64,000 nt of DNA, taken from assembly GCF_025989145.1 (NCBI RefSeq), contig NZ_JAPDNQ010000001.1:1860001-1924000 (forward strand), written 5' to 3'. Position numbers and translations under genes: made by a program. This DNA is from Microbacterium sp. SSM24 (GTDB lineage Bacteria; Actinomycetota; Actinomycetes; Actinomycetales; Microbacteriaceae). This document shows, piece after piece, positions 35,438-43,358 of this stretch; within the stretch, counting starts at the first letter, position 1, and each line of letters starts with the position of its first letter. The notes under the pieces were generated by a model, which saw only the letters and a program-made list of their open reading frames with translations, ran no database searches and was not told the origin of the DNA.

Positions 35438-35728
35438 ATTCACGTGAGCCAGTCGATCCATCGTCGGATCCGAGAGCAAAGGTGCGAACATGCTCAGTCC
35501 CTTCCCGAGCCACACGGCGCTGACCGCGATGCCCGCGGCCGCGCGCGCGGCCGCGACGGGCTCCGGGCGTCGAGCGACCACGGCCGCGCGGTGCGCGTCG
35601 GCCATGACCCCAGTGAGACGGGAGCGATCGGCTGCGGCTGAGGCTTCCAGCGAGTCCCGACGGCCGGATGGTCCGGTCGCTCGCAACTTCGGCTCGGCAG
35701 GGGTGCCGACCGGGAATTGGAGAGATAG

Positions 35729-36349
35729 ATGAACAAGCGAGGACTGATCGTCCGCACCGCCGTCGGAGCAGTCGGCGGGATGCTGCTGATCGGCGTAGCC
35801 GGCGCGGCCATCGCCGACGAGGTCGGCAGCGACGAGGTCGACGTCAACGTCACGATCGAGGCGCTCGAGCCTGTCGGCGCGCTCACCCTGAGCGTGGCGG
35901 CCGACTCGACGACGCTCACCGAGGTCGACTCGGGCGATGCCGCCGTGCGCCAGTTCGACGGCGTCCTGCCGACGGTCACGGTGACCGACGACCGCGCCGA
36001 GGTCCCGGCCGACACCTTCTGGTACGTCAACGGGCAGTCGTCCGCCTTCTCGGCAGCCGGCGTGCCGGACATCGGCCCCGAGTACCTGGGCTGGACGCCG
36101 GCGCTCACGAGCGACGACAGCAACGGCGAGGTCTCCGCGGGCGAGCAGGTCGACACGATCCTCGACGACGGCCCCGACGCGGTGGGTCTGGCCGGTGAGG
36201 AGCTTCTCGCGATCGCGCCGAACTTCGGCGAGCTGCCGAGCGGCTCGTGGACGGCGAACGCGAACCTGTTCCTGAAGACGCCTGTCGACGTCGCACCGGG
36301 CAGCTACTCGGCGACGATCACGCTCACGCTGTGGGAAGACGGAATCTGA
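35729..36349 (+). CDS. Secreted WxL-like surface protein
   Basis: A 206-residue secreted protein with signal peptide ending near GAAIA (residue 29) and an all-beta mature part. It begins with VDVNVTIEALEPVGALTLSV, contains VPADTFWYVNGQS in the middle and ends YSATITLTLWEDGI. The final strand pattern resembles the C-terminus of WxL-type cell-surface proteins, although the canonical WxL motifs are not both evident. ATG 35729 follows GGAGAG. It is the first gene of a three-gene surface operon with a DUF916 protein, and its promoter carries the arabinose-locus operators. A non-covalent cell-wall or partner-binding role is inferred. Confidence 0.65.
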   Translation: MNKRGLIVRTAVGAVGGMLLIGVAGAAIADEVGSDEVDVNVTIEALEPVGALTLSVAADSTTLTEVDSGDAAVRQFDGVLPTVTVTDDRAEVPADTFWYVNGQSSAFSAAGVPDIGPEYLGWTPALTSDDSNGEVSAGEQVDTILDDGPDAVGLAGEELLAIAPNFGELPSGSWTANANLFLKTPVDVAPGSYSATITLTLWEDGI

Positions 36350-36380
36350 TCCGTCCTGCAGCGGACTCGTGTTGAATCGG

Positions 36381-36407
36381 GTCGGGGCCGTGCTGCGCGG
36401 CCCCGAC
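36381..36407 (+). terminator. Intra-operon hairpin after the WxL-like gene
   Basis: A 10-bp perfect stem (36381-36390 with 36398-36407) and 7-nt loop begin 32 nt after the stop codon. It may attenuate transcription so that the small secreted protein is made in excess over the membrane-bound DUF916 protein. Confidence 0.6.
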
Positions 36408-36430
36408 CCTGACGTCTGGATCCACCCATC

Positions 36431-37498
36431 GTGACCCACCTTCCTCAGCGACCCGCGATGATTGCGCGGGCGCTGCTCGCCGTCGTGATGTCGCTCGTGC
36501 TCCTCGCCACGGCGAGCCCGGCGGCAGCCGCCGGCGACACCGACGACGCGCCCGAGATCCGCTGGTCGGTCGTTCCCGCCGACGCCTCGGGACCGGACGG
36601 ACGCACCGCCGTCGAGAACGATCTCGACCCGGGCGAGAGCGTGTCCGATCGCTTCGCGGTCCGCAACGTCAGCGATGTCGAGGTCACGTTCCGCCTGACC
36701 GCCGCCGACGGGTTCTACACCCGCAACGGCCGGTTCGACATCCTCCCCGCCGACCAGGAGTCCGTGGACTCCGGCACATGGATCTCCCTCCCCGACGAGG
36801 TGACCATCCCCGCGGGTGAGACCGCGATCGTGCCGTTCGAGATCGCCGTTCCCGACAACGCCGAACCCGGCGATCACGCGGCCGGGATCACGGCATCCGT
36901 GCTCTCGGTGCAGACGGGCGACGACGGCGCGAACGTCGGCGTGGAGAGCCGCGTCGGATTCCGCGTCACCACGCGCGTCACCGGCGAGCTGTCGCCCGAG
37001 CCCGCCATCACCAGCGTCGTCGCGGACTACGCACTGTCGTGGAATCCGCTGCGTCCTGGTCAGGTCACCGTCGCCTTCGAGGTCGAGAACGCCGGCAACA
37101 CCATCCTCCTCGTCGAGGGCGCTTTCAACGCGGGTGGACAGAGCACCGCCTTCCCCGCCGACGGCGAGAAGCCTCAGGAGCTCCTTCCCGGCGACAGCCG
37201 CAGCTTCACCGTCGTCGTGGACGACGTCTGGCCGCTGTTCGCCGTGCCGGTCGAGGTCGTCGTCGCCCCGACGATGCTCACGATGACGGGGGAGACCGCC
37301 GAGGTGACCCCGGTCACGTCGACCACGACGCTCTGGGCGATGCCGTGGCCGCAGCTGATCATCCTTCTCGGCCTCGGGCTGCTGATCTGGGCGCTGATCC
37401 AGGGACGCGTGCGATCGCGGCGCCGGCTCGATTCGATGCTCGCCGACGCACGCGAAGCAGGACGCCGCGAGGCATCCGAGACGGAAGACACCCGGTGA
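36431..37498 (+). CDS. DUF916 membrane-anchored surface protein (WxL-interacting type)
   Basis: A 355-residue protein with signal peptide (to about residue 34, SPAAAA), two Ig-like extracellular domains and one C-terminal membrane helix (about 308-328, PWPQLIILLGLGLLIWALI), followed by an Arg-rich cytoplasmic tail. DUF916-like features include ESVSDRFAVRNVSDVEVTFR and VPFEIAVPDNAEPGDHAAGI. In Firmicutes, DUF916 proteins are encoded next to WxL proteins in csc-type clusters linked to plant polysaccharide use. The GTG at 36431 is taken as start; an ATG at 36458 is the alternative. Its stop overlaps the next start (GTGA), indicating translational coupling. Confidence 0.78.
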   Translation: MTHLPQRPAMIARALLAVVMSLVLLATASPAAAAGDTDDAPEIRWSVVPADASGPDGRTAVENDLDPGESVSDRFAVRNVSDVEVTFRLTAADGFYTRNGRFDILPADQESVDSGTWISLPDEVTIPAGETAIVPFEIAVPDNAEPGDHAAGITASVLSVQTGDDGANVGVESRVGFRVTTRVTGELSPEPAITSVVADYALSWNPLRPGQVTVAFEVENAGNTILLVEGAFNAGGQSTAFPADGEKPQELLPGDSRSFTVVVDDVWPLFAVPVEVVVAPTMLTMTGETAEVTPVTSTTTLWAMPWPQLIILLGLGLLIWALIQGRVRSRRRLDSMLADAREAGRREASETEDTR

Positions 37499-38106
37499 CG
37501 AGCGGCGCTCGCGCCGCCGGTGCGCTCGCCGGTCTTGCTCTCGCGCTCGCGGTCGTGGCTGTCCCCGCCTCGCTCGCGGCAGCGCAGGAGTCCGAGCCGG
37601 ACCCCGGTCGCGTCACCGTCACTGTCGAGATCTCGCCGCTTGCGTGCCCCTCCCCGCCGGGGAACCCCTGGGGGCCGGGGAAGCCGGGCAAGCCTCCCCA
37701 CGCGGGGAACCCGAACCACCCCTGTCATCCGGGCAACCCCGGCGGTCCGGGCAACCCCGGTCATCCGGGTGGACCGGGCGCTCCCGGGTACCACGCCAAC
37801 CCCGGCCGCCCCGGGAACGCGGGGGAGGGCGCCGCAGGTGCCCCGAGGCCGACGCCGTCGCCGACGCCGTCGGCCGCACCCGCCGCGCCGGGAGGACCCG
37901 GGAAGGGCGACGGAAACGGCGACGGCGGCGACGGATCCGAAGCGACGCCGCGCGCGGAGACGACTCCCGCGGGCTGGCTCGTCGCGGGAGGGGTCACGGC
38001 AGCGGTCGGCATCGGCGGTCTCACGTGGCTGGTTCTCGGTCGGCGCGCTGCGGCTGCCGCGGCGGCGGCAGCCCCCTACGATGTGGTCAGCAAGAAAGCA
38101 CGGTGA
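37495..38106 (+). CDS. Secreted Gly/Pro-rich protein with C-terminal membrane anchor
   Basis: 203 residues: signal peptide (to about residue 30), a short VTVTVEISPL strand like that of the first gene of the operon, then a collagen-like low-complexity region rich in Gly-Asn-Pro and Gly-Pro (about 45-110). A Pro/Thr linker, an acidic Gly-rich stretch, one membrane helix (about 162-180, containing VAGGVTAAVGIGGLTWLVL) and a short Ala/Lys tail follow. No LPXTG motif is seen. It looks like a flexible stalk that spans the cell envelope. The GTG at 37495 overlaps the stop of the DUF916 gene, so the two are probably made in fixed ratio. Confidence 0.7.
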   Translation: MTSGARAAGALAGLALALAVVAVPASLAAAQESEPDPGRVTVTVEISPLACPSPPGNPWGPGKPGKPPHAGNPNHPCHPGNPGGPGNPGHPGGPGAPGYHANPGRPGNAGEGAAGAPRPTPSPTPSAAPAAPGGPGKGDGNGDGGDGSEATPRAETTPAGWLVAGGVTAAVGIGGLTWLVLGRRAAAAAAAAAPYDVVSKKAR

Positions 38107-38112
38107 ACCGCA

Positions 38113-39129
38113 GTGTCCGAAGCGACAAAGGGCTGGCAGCGCCCGAGCATCTACGACGTTGCCAAGCAGGCGGGCGTCTCGCACATGACGGTCTCACGCG
38201 TGCTCAACGGGCATCCGAACATCCGCGAGTCCACCCGTGAGCGCGTGCTCCAGGCGATCGATGAGATGAACTACACCCGCAGCTCGATCGCGCGGGCGCT
38301 GGCGACACGACGGGCGATGCGCATCGGCGTGATCGTCGACAGCCCCGTGCAGTGGGGCCCGAACAGCACGCTGCGCGCGATCGAGAGTGCCGCACGCGAT
38401 GCCGGGTACGCGATCAGCGCGTTCTCCATCTCCGATGACGAGGAATCGCAGATCGACGCCGGGGTCGTCGAGCTCCTGACGCAGGGCGTGGACGCTCTGT
38501 GCGTCATCGCGCCGCGGGCCTCATCGCTCGACACCCTCCGTCAGCAGAGCACCGGGCTGCCGACCCTCGTCATCAAGGCGGAGTCCGACCCCGAGATGCA
38601 TACGGCGGCCGTCGATCAGCGGGCGGGCGCCATGGCGGCCGTGATGCACCTGATCGAGCTCGGGCACCGCTCGATCGCCCATCTCTCGGGCCCCCTCGAC
38701 TGGTACGACGCGCGTGCGCGCGAGCAGGGGTGGCGCGACGCGCTCGCCGACGCGGGTCTGCCGATCGCCCCGCCGGTCGTCGGCGACTGGACGTCGGACT
38801 ACGGCTACACGTTCGGCAAGACGTACGACTTCGCGGACGCCACCGCGGTTTTCGCCGCCAACGACCAGATGGCGCTCGGCCTGGTCCATGGCCTGTCCGA
38901 CCGCGGTCTCCGGGTGCCGGACGACATCAGTGTGGTCGGCTTCGACGATCTTCCCGATGCGCGGCACTTCCTGCCCCCGCTCACCACCGTGCGTCAGGAT
39001 TTCGCCGCGCTCGGCGCGCTCGCCCTGCAGATCATCATCGCCGCGATCGAAGGCGGAGAGGTCGACGGCCACGACATCATCGAGCCGCGCCTGATCGTGC
39101 GCGGCTCGTCGGCCGCGCCGCGTCTCTGA
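38113..39129 (+). CDS. LacI-family regulator, candidate master repressor of the arabinan locus
   Basis: A 338-residue repressor with N-terminal helix-turn-helix (IYDVAKQAGVSHMTVSRVLN) and a sugar-binding effector domain. The GTG start at 38113 lies 6 nt after the surface-protein operon, so it may be co-transcribed. It is also just upstream of the importer/araDBA operon. It is placed centrally among seven transcription units that share LacI-type palindromes (GTTAGCGCTAAC-like), making it the best candidate to bind them. The motif is similar in form to operators described for arabinose regulators of the AraQ type; that comparison is from memory. The inducer is probably arabinose or a short arabinoside. 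Confidence 0.88.
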   Translation: MSEATKGWQRPSIYDVAKQAGVSHMTVSRVLNGHPNIRESTRERVLQAIDEMNYTRSSIARALATRRAMRIGVIVDSPVQWGPNSTLRAIESAARDAGYAISAFSISDDEESQIDAGVVELLTQGVDALCVIAPRASSLDTLRQQSTGLPTLVIKAESDPEMHTAAVDQRAGAMAAVMHLIELGHRSIAHLSGPLDWYDARAREQGWRDALADAGLPIAPPVVGDWTSDYGYTFGKTYDFADATAVFAANDQMALGLVHGLSDRGLRVPDDISVVGFDDLPDARHFLPPLTTVRQDFAALGALALQIIIAAIEGGEVDGHDIIEPRLIVRGSSAAPRL

Positions 39130-39180
39130 CCTCGCACCCGCGTACGCTCGCCGCTCGCTCCTCACGCTCGTGTCCCGGGC

Positions 39181-39325
39181 GGCGCGGGCTCGATCGCGGC
39201 CGCTGCGAGGGGATCGATCGCGCCGGCGGCGCGGGCTCGATCGCGTCCGCTGCGCAGGAGAGATCCGCTGGGCAGGACGACCAACCGCCGGTTCGGCCTG
39301 CGGCACGGATTTCTCCTGCAGGAGA
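39181..39325. repeat. Direct and inverted repeats in the gap before the arabinose importer operon
   Basis: ggcgcgggctcgatcgcg occurs at 39181-39198 and 39228-39245, each followed by a near copy of gccgctgcg with one mismatch, giving about 28 bp at 47-bp spacing. caggagagat occurs twice (near 39255 and 39319), the second inside the palindrome tctcctgcaggaga (39312-39325). No gene is apparent between 39130 and 39536. Confidence 0.65.
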
Positions 39326-39378
39326 GATGTGGCGGTCTCGCGACTGTGGGATGTTCCCGCTCACGGAATCGTGTTAAT

Positions 39379-39444
39379 GTTCGCGGTAACGGTGAAGTAA
39401 CGAATTCCAGAATTGTTGTTGCGCAAAGCGTTGTTAGCGCGCAC
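39379..39444 (+). promoter_or_regulatory. Operators upstream of the importer/araDBA operon
   Basis: gttcgcggtaac (39379-39390) and gttagcgcgcac (39433-39444) match the locus operator with two and one differences respectively. The second lies within a longer imperfect palindrome ttgttagcgcgcacaa (39431-39446), about 93 nt before the start codon. Confidence 0.55.
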
Positions 39445-39536
39445 AATGGACTCGCACACACCCGAGAGTGTCCCGAATGGGGCACGGGACTTTCTTCCCG
39501 ACCGAGAGCGTCGGGGAGTCTCAAGGAGGAGAAGAA

Positions 39537-40547
39537 ATGGTCAGCAAGAAGCGGATGCTCGGACTTGTCGGCTTCGTCGGTGCCGGAGCGCTCGCGCTCG
39601 GCCTCGCCGGCTGCGCGGGCAGCGGAGACAACGGCGACAGCGGCTCGGACGGCGGCAGCGGTGACGACCTCACCACGGTCGGCTTCGTCGCGGTCGGCCC
39701 CGAGGGCGGCTGGCGCAACGCCAACGAGCAGGCGATCAAGGACGCGTTCTCGGAGGAGGCCGGCTTCGACCTGAAGTACGCCCCCGCAGCGAGCCCGACC
39801 GACCAGAAGTCGCAGATCGACGCGTTCGCGACGTTCGTCAACGACGAGGTCGACGTGATCCTCCTCACCGCGACCGAGGCATCCGGCTGGGACGACTCGC
39901 TCGCCCTCGCCCAGGAGGCCGAGATCCCCGTCATCCTGCTCGACCGCGGTGTCGACTCCAGCGATGACCTCTACGTCACCCGCATCGCCCCCGACAACGT
40001 GAACGTCGCCGCCACCGTCGGCGACTGGGCCGTCGAGGCCTTCCCGGACGGCGCGAGCTACTTCACGCTCGAAGGCGTCCCCGGACTCTCCGTGGTCAAC
40101 GAGCGCAACGAGGGCTTCGAAGCCGTGATCGAGAACGCCGACGGCTGGAACAAGATCGGCGCGCAGACCGCGAACTGGACCGCTGACGAAGGCAAGTCGG
40201 TCATCGAGACCGTGCTGAAGGAGAACCCCGACCTCCAGTTCATCTTCGCGCAGAACGACGAGATGGGCATCGGCGCAGCCGCCGCAGTGACGGCCGCCGG
40301 ACTCACCCCGGGCACCGACGTCAAGATCGCCACGATCGACGGCACCACCCCGGCCCTCGAGGCGCTCGCCGCGGGCGAGCTGAGCTTCGTCGCTCAGTAC
40401 AACCCCTTCTTCGGCGACCTCGCCGTCGACGCGGTCAACGCCGCACTCGCGGGTGACAGCGTCGAGAAGGTCATCATCGTCCCGGGTGAGACCTTCGACT
40501 CGCCCGAGGCCGGCCAGGCCGCGATCGATGACGGCAAGGGCTTCTGA
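39537..40547 (+). CDS. Sugar-binding lipoprotein, YtfQ type (arabinose importer)
   Basis: The extracellular ligand-binding component of a CUT2-type importer, 336 residues. ATG 39537 is 7 nt after AAGGAGG. The lipobox GLAGC (Cys26) is followed by a Gly/Ser/Asp linker. The binding domain starts LTTVGFVAVGPEGGWRNANE, typical of YtfQ-like galactofuranose/arabinose-binding proteins, and FIFAQNDEMGIGAAAAV lies in the second lobe. It heads an operon with ATPase, two permeases and araD-araB-araA, so L-arabinose, possibly in furanose form, is the likely ligand, as in the Shewanella AraU system. Confidence 0.88.
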   Translation: MVSKKRMLGLVGFVGAGALALGLAGCAGSGDNGDSGSDGGSGDDLTTVGFVAVGPEGGWRNANEQAIKDAFSEEAGFDLKYAPAASPTDQKSQIDAFATFVNDEVDVILLTATEASGWDDSLALAQEAEIPVILLDRGVDSSDDLYVTRIAPDNVNVAATVGDWAVEAFPDGASYFTLEGVPGLSVVNERNEGFEAVIENADGWNKIGAQTANWTADEGKSVIETVLKENPDLQFIFAQNDEMGIGAAAAVTAAGLTPGTDVKIATIDGTTPALEALAAGELSFVAQYNPFFGDLAVDAVNAALAGDSVEKVIIVPGETFDSPEAGQAAIDDGKGF

Positions 40548-40580
40548 TTCGATCCAGCTTCGGCTAGACGAGAAGTGATG

Positions 40581-40615
40581 CGAGCGGGGGCTGCCGTTCC
40601 GGTGGCCCCCGCTCG
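40581..40615 (+). terminator. Intra-operon hairpin after the YtfQ-type gene
   Basis: An 11-bp perfect stem (40581-40591 with 40605-40615) and 13-nt loop lie in the 121-nt gap between binding-protein and ATPase genes. This parallels the hairpin at 7555-7595 in the other importer operon. Confidence 0.65.
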
Positions 40616-40668
40616 TGCTCGTCCACACCCCGAAAGCCCGCTCAGCAGCAACAAGGAACCACGCAGCC

Positions 40669-42276
40669 ATGATTGAACCGATCGCGATCGTCGAAGTCCG
40701 AAACGCATCCATCACCTTCCCCGGGGTGAAGGCGCTCGATGACGTCAGCTTCCGGCTGCTTCCCGGCGAGGTCCACACCCTCATGGGTGAGAACGGCGCC
40801 GGCAAGTCCACCCTCATCAAGGCGCTCACCGGCGTCTACCAGATCGACTCCGGCGAGATCGTCGTCGCGGGGCAGGTGCGGCACTTCACCGGCACGGCCT
40901 CTGCCCAGGCCGCCGGCATCTCCACCGTGTACCAGGAGGTCAACCTGTGCACGAACCTCACCATCGGTGAGAACGTGATGCTCGGGCACGAGGTGCGCGA
41001 CTGGACCGGCATCAATTGGCGCAAGACCTACGCCCGCGCCCGTGAGGCCCTCGCCCGCATGGGGCTCGGCGACCTCGACCCCCGCGCGCCCCTGTCGTCG
41101 ATCTCCATCGCGATCCAGCAGCTCGTCGCCATCAGCCGCGCGATGGTCACCGACTCCAAGGTGCTCATCCTCGACGAGCCGACCTCGAGCCTCGACGCGA
41201 ACGAGGTCGAGGTGCTCTTCGACGTCATCCGCCGCCTTCGCGACCAGGGCGTCGCGATCCTCTTCGTCTCGCACTTCCTCGACCAGGTCTATGCGATCAG
41301 CGACCGGATCACGGTCCTGCGCAACGGCACCTTCGTCGGGGAGTACCTCAAGCGCGACCTCGATCGCACTCAGCTCATCTCGAAGATGATCGGCAAGGAC
41401 TTCGAGACGCTGCGCGCCCTCGGCTCCAATCGGCAGACCCAGCAGCGCGACCGCAGCGTCACCCCGCTCTTCGCGGCCGAGAGCCTCGGCCGCAAGGGGG
41501 CGATCGAGCCCACGGATCTCGAGATCCACGCGGGCGAGGTCGTCGGGTTCGCCGGCCTGCTCGGCGCCGGCCGCACCGAACTCGCGCGCCTCATCGCCGG
41601 CGCGGACAAGCCCGACTCCGGGACGATCCAGCTCCGCGGCAAGAAGACGTCGCTGAACTCGCCCGTCGCCGCGCTCTCGCAGGGCATCGCCTACTCGACG
41701 GAGAGCCGGCGCGATGACGGCATCGTCGGCGATCTCAGCGTCCGCGAGAACATCATGCTCGCCGTCCAGGCACGTCGCGGCTGGCTCCGCCGCGTTCCCG
41801 CGCGCGAGGTCGATCAGCTCGTCAACACCTACATGGAGCGCTTCAGCGTCAGGCCCAACGACCCCGACCGGCCGATCCGGCTGCTCTCGGGCGGCAACCA
41901 GCAGAAGGTGCTGCTCGGCCGGTGGCTCGCCACCAACCCCGATCTGCTCCTCCTCGATGAGCCTACGCGAGGCATCGACGTCGGCGCCAAGGCCGACATC
42001 CAGGAGACCGTGGCCGAACTCGCCGAGGGCGGGATGAGCGTCGTGTTCATCTCCTCCGAACTGGAGGAGGTCGTGCGGCTCTCCGAGCGGATCGTCATCC
42101 TCAAGGACCACCAGAAGGTGGGCGAGGTCGTCAACGGACCGGAAGTCACCGCAGAGAGCATCGTCTCCGTCATCGCCACCGAGTCGGGCGACGAGGCCGA
42201 GAAGTCCGCCGACGCCCTCGCGGAAGAGGTCGCTGCCGGAGAAGCGGCGACCGACAACGAAGGGAGCGCGTCATGA
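40669..42276 (+). CDS. Sugar ABC transporter ATP-binding protein, YtfR type
   Basis: A 535-residue tandem ABC ATPase. The first domain has Walker A GENGAGKST (residues 40-48) and Walker B LILDEPTSSLD. The second has the degenerate Walker A GLLGAGRTEL typical of CUT2 ATPases, signature LSGGNQQKVLLGRWL and Walker B LLLLDEPTRGID. An acidic tail of about 20 residues ends the protein. ATG 40669 is preceded by AAGGAA at a rather long distance. The stop overlaps the next start (ATGA). Confidence 0.93.
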   Translation: MIEPIAIVEVRNASITFPGVKALDDVSFRLLPGEVHTLMGENGAGKSTLIKALTGVYQIDSGEIVVAGQVRHFTGTASAQAAGISTVYQEVNLCTNLTIGENVMLGHEVRDWTGINWRKTYARAREALARMGLGDLDPRAPLSSISIAIQQLVAISRAMVTDSKVLILDEPTSSLDANEVEVLFDVIRRLRDQGVAILFVSHFLDQVYAISDRITVLRNGTFVGEYLKRDLDRTQLISKMIGKDFETLRALGSNRQTQQRDRSVTPLFAAESLGRKGAIEPTDLEIHAGEVVGFAGLLGAGRTELARLIAGADKPDSGTIQLRGKKTSLNSPVAALSQGIAYSTESRRDDGIVGDLSVRENIMLAVQARRGWLRRVPAREVDQLVNTYMERFSVRPNDPDRPIRLLSGGNQQKVLLGRWLATNPDLLLLDEPTRGIDVGAKADIQETVAELAEGGMSVVFISSELEEVVRLSERIVILKDHQKVGEVVNGPEVTAESIVSVIATESGDEAEKSADALAEEVAAGEAATDNEGSAS

Positions 42277-43358
42277 ACCGCGTCAAGACCGCGCTGCGCA
42301 CGCCCTGGTTCTGGGCCATCGTCGGCATCGCGCTGCTGCTGCTGATCAACTCGATCAAGAACCCCGCCTACCTCGCCGTCAGCGTCAACCCGACCACGGG
42401 CATGCTCACGGGCAACGTGCTCGACATCCTGCGTGTGTCGGCGCCGATCATCATGATCGCGCTCGGCATGACCTTCGTCATCGCCACGGGGGGCATCGAC
42501 CTCTCCGTCGGCTCGATGATGGCGGTCGGCGGCGCCGTCGCCATGGAGACGCTGTCGAACCTCGAGGGCTCCTCGCCGGTCGGCGCGATGCTGACGGCGA
42601 TCGGCCTGGCGCTCGCGCTGGCGATCGTCCTCGGCGCGATCAACGGATTCCTGGTCTCGGTGGTCGGCCTGCAGCCCTTCATCACGACCCTGATCATGAT
42701 GCTCGCGGCGCGCGGCATCGCCCGCGTCATCACCGGCGGGCAGAACACCAACGCCACCAACGAGCCGTTCCGCCTTCTCGCGAACGGGCAGATCCTCGGC
42801 ATCCCGACGAGCTTCGTGCTGGCCATCGCGATCGTGGTCCTCATCGCGCTGGCGATGCGCCGGACGGCGCTCGGGCTCATGATCGAGTCGATCGGCATCA
42901 ACCCTCACGCGAGCCGGCTGGCCGGCATCCGTCCCAAGCCCATCCTGCTCGGTGTCTACGTCCTCTCCGCCGCCCTCGCGGCGGTGGGTGGACTGTTCAG
43001 CGTCTCGGAAGTGATGACGGTGAGCGTGGGCGGCACCGGCAACCTGATGGAGCTCGACGCGATCCTCGCCGTGGTCATCGGCGGCACGTCGCTCGCCGGC
43101 GGGAAGTTCTCGATCGTGGGATCCACCGTGGGCGCCCTCCTCATCGCGACCCTGAACAAGACCGTGCTGTTCCTCGGCATCCCCGCCGCGGCGACGCCCG
43201 CCTTCAAGGCTCTGGTCATCATCGTGCTCGTGCTCCTCCAGTCCGAGCGCGTGCGTTCGTGGTTCGTCAGCCGCGCGAAGTCTCCGCGCCTGCCCAGCCC
43301 GCCGCCGACGCCATCGGCGGAACAGGGCACGTCCGTCACCAAGGAGGTCGTCGCATGA
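42273..43358 (+). CDS. Sugar ABC transporter permease, YtfT type
   Basis: A 361-residue permease with 8-10 membrane helices; the family segments MIALGMTFVIATGGIDLSVG and LQPFITTLIMMLAARGIARV are present. Ser/Pro-rich cytoplasmic tail. It overlaps the ATPase gene by 4 nt and the next permease by 4 nt, so the two permeases are made together and probably form a heterodimer. Confidence 0.92.
   Translation: MNRVKTALRTPWFWAIVGIALLLLINSIKNPAYLAVSVNPTTGMLTGNVLDILRVSAPIIMIALGMTFVIATGGIDLSVGSMMAVGGAVAMETLSNLEGSSPVGAMLTAIGLALALAIVLGAINGFLVSVVGLQPFITTLIMMLAARGIARVITGGQNTNATNEPFRLLANGQILGIPTSFVLAIAIVVLIALAMRRTALGLMIESIGINPHASRLAGIRPKPILLGVYVLSAALAAVGGLFSVSEVMTVSVGGTGNLMELDAILAVVIGGTSLAGGKFSIVGSTVGALLIATLNKTVLFLGIPAAATPAFKALVIIVLVLLQSERVRSWFVSRAKSPRLPSPPPTPSAEQGTSVTKEVVA

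Noticed and set aside
35387..35728. Possible riboswitch in the 342-bp gap before the WxL-like gene
   Set aside because: I looked for cobalamin, c-di-AMP and similar core motifs and found none; operators at the start of the gap explain regulation.
35490..35732. 80-residue plus-strand frame in the leader of the surface operon
   Set aside because: Weak ribosome site, Ala/Arg-rich product without motifs, GC3 pattern lost in the second half, and overlap with the much better start at 35729. A regulated leader is more likely; kept only as a remote possibility.
39181..39258. Insertion sequence or CRISPR array in the gap before the YtfQ-type gene
   Set aside because: Only two imperfect 28-bp copies, no transposase frame, no regular spacers and no terminal inverted repeats with target duplication.
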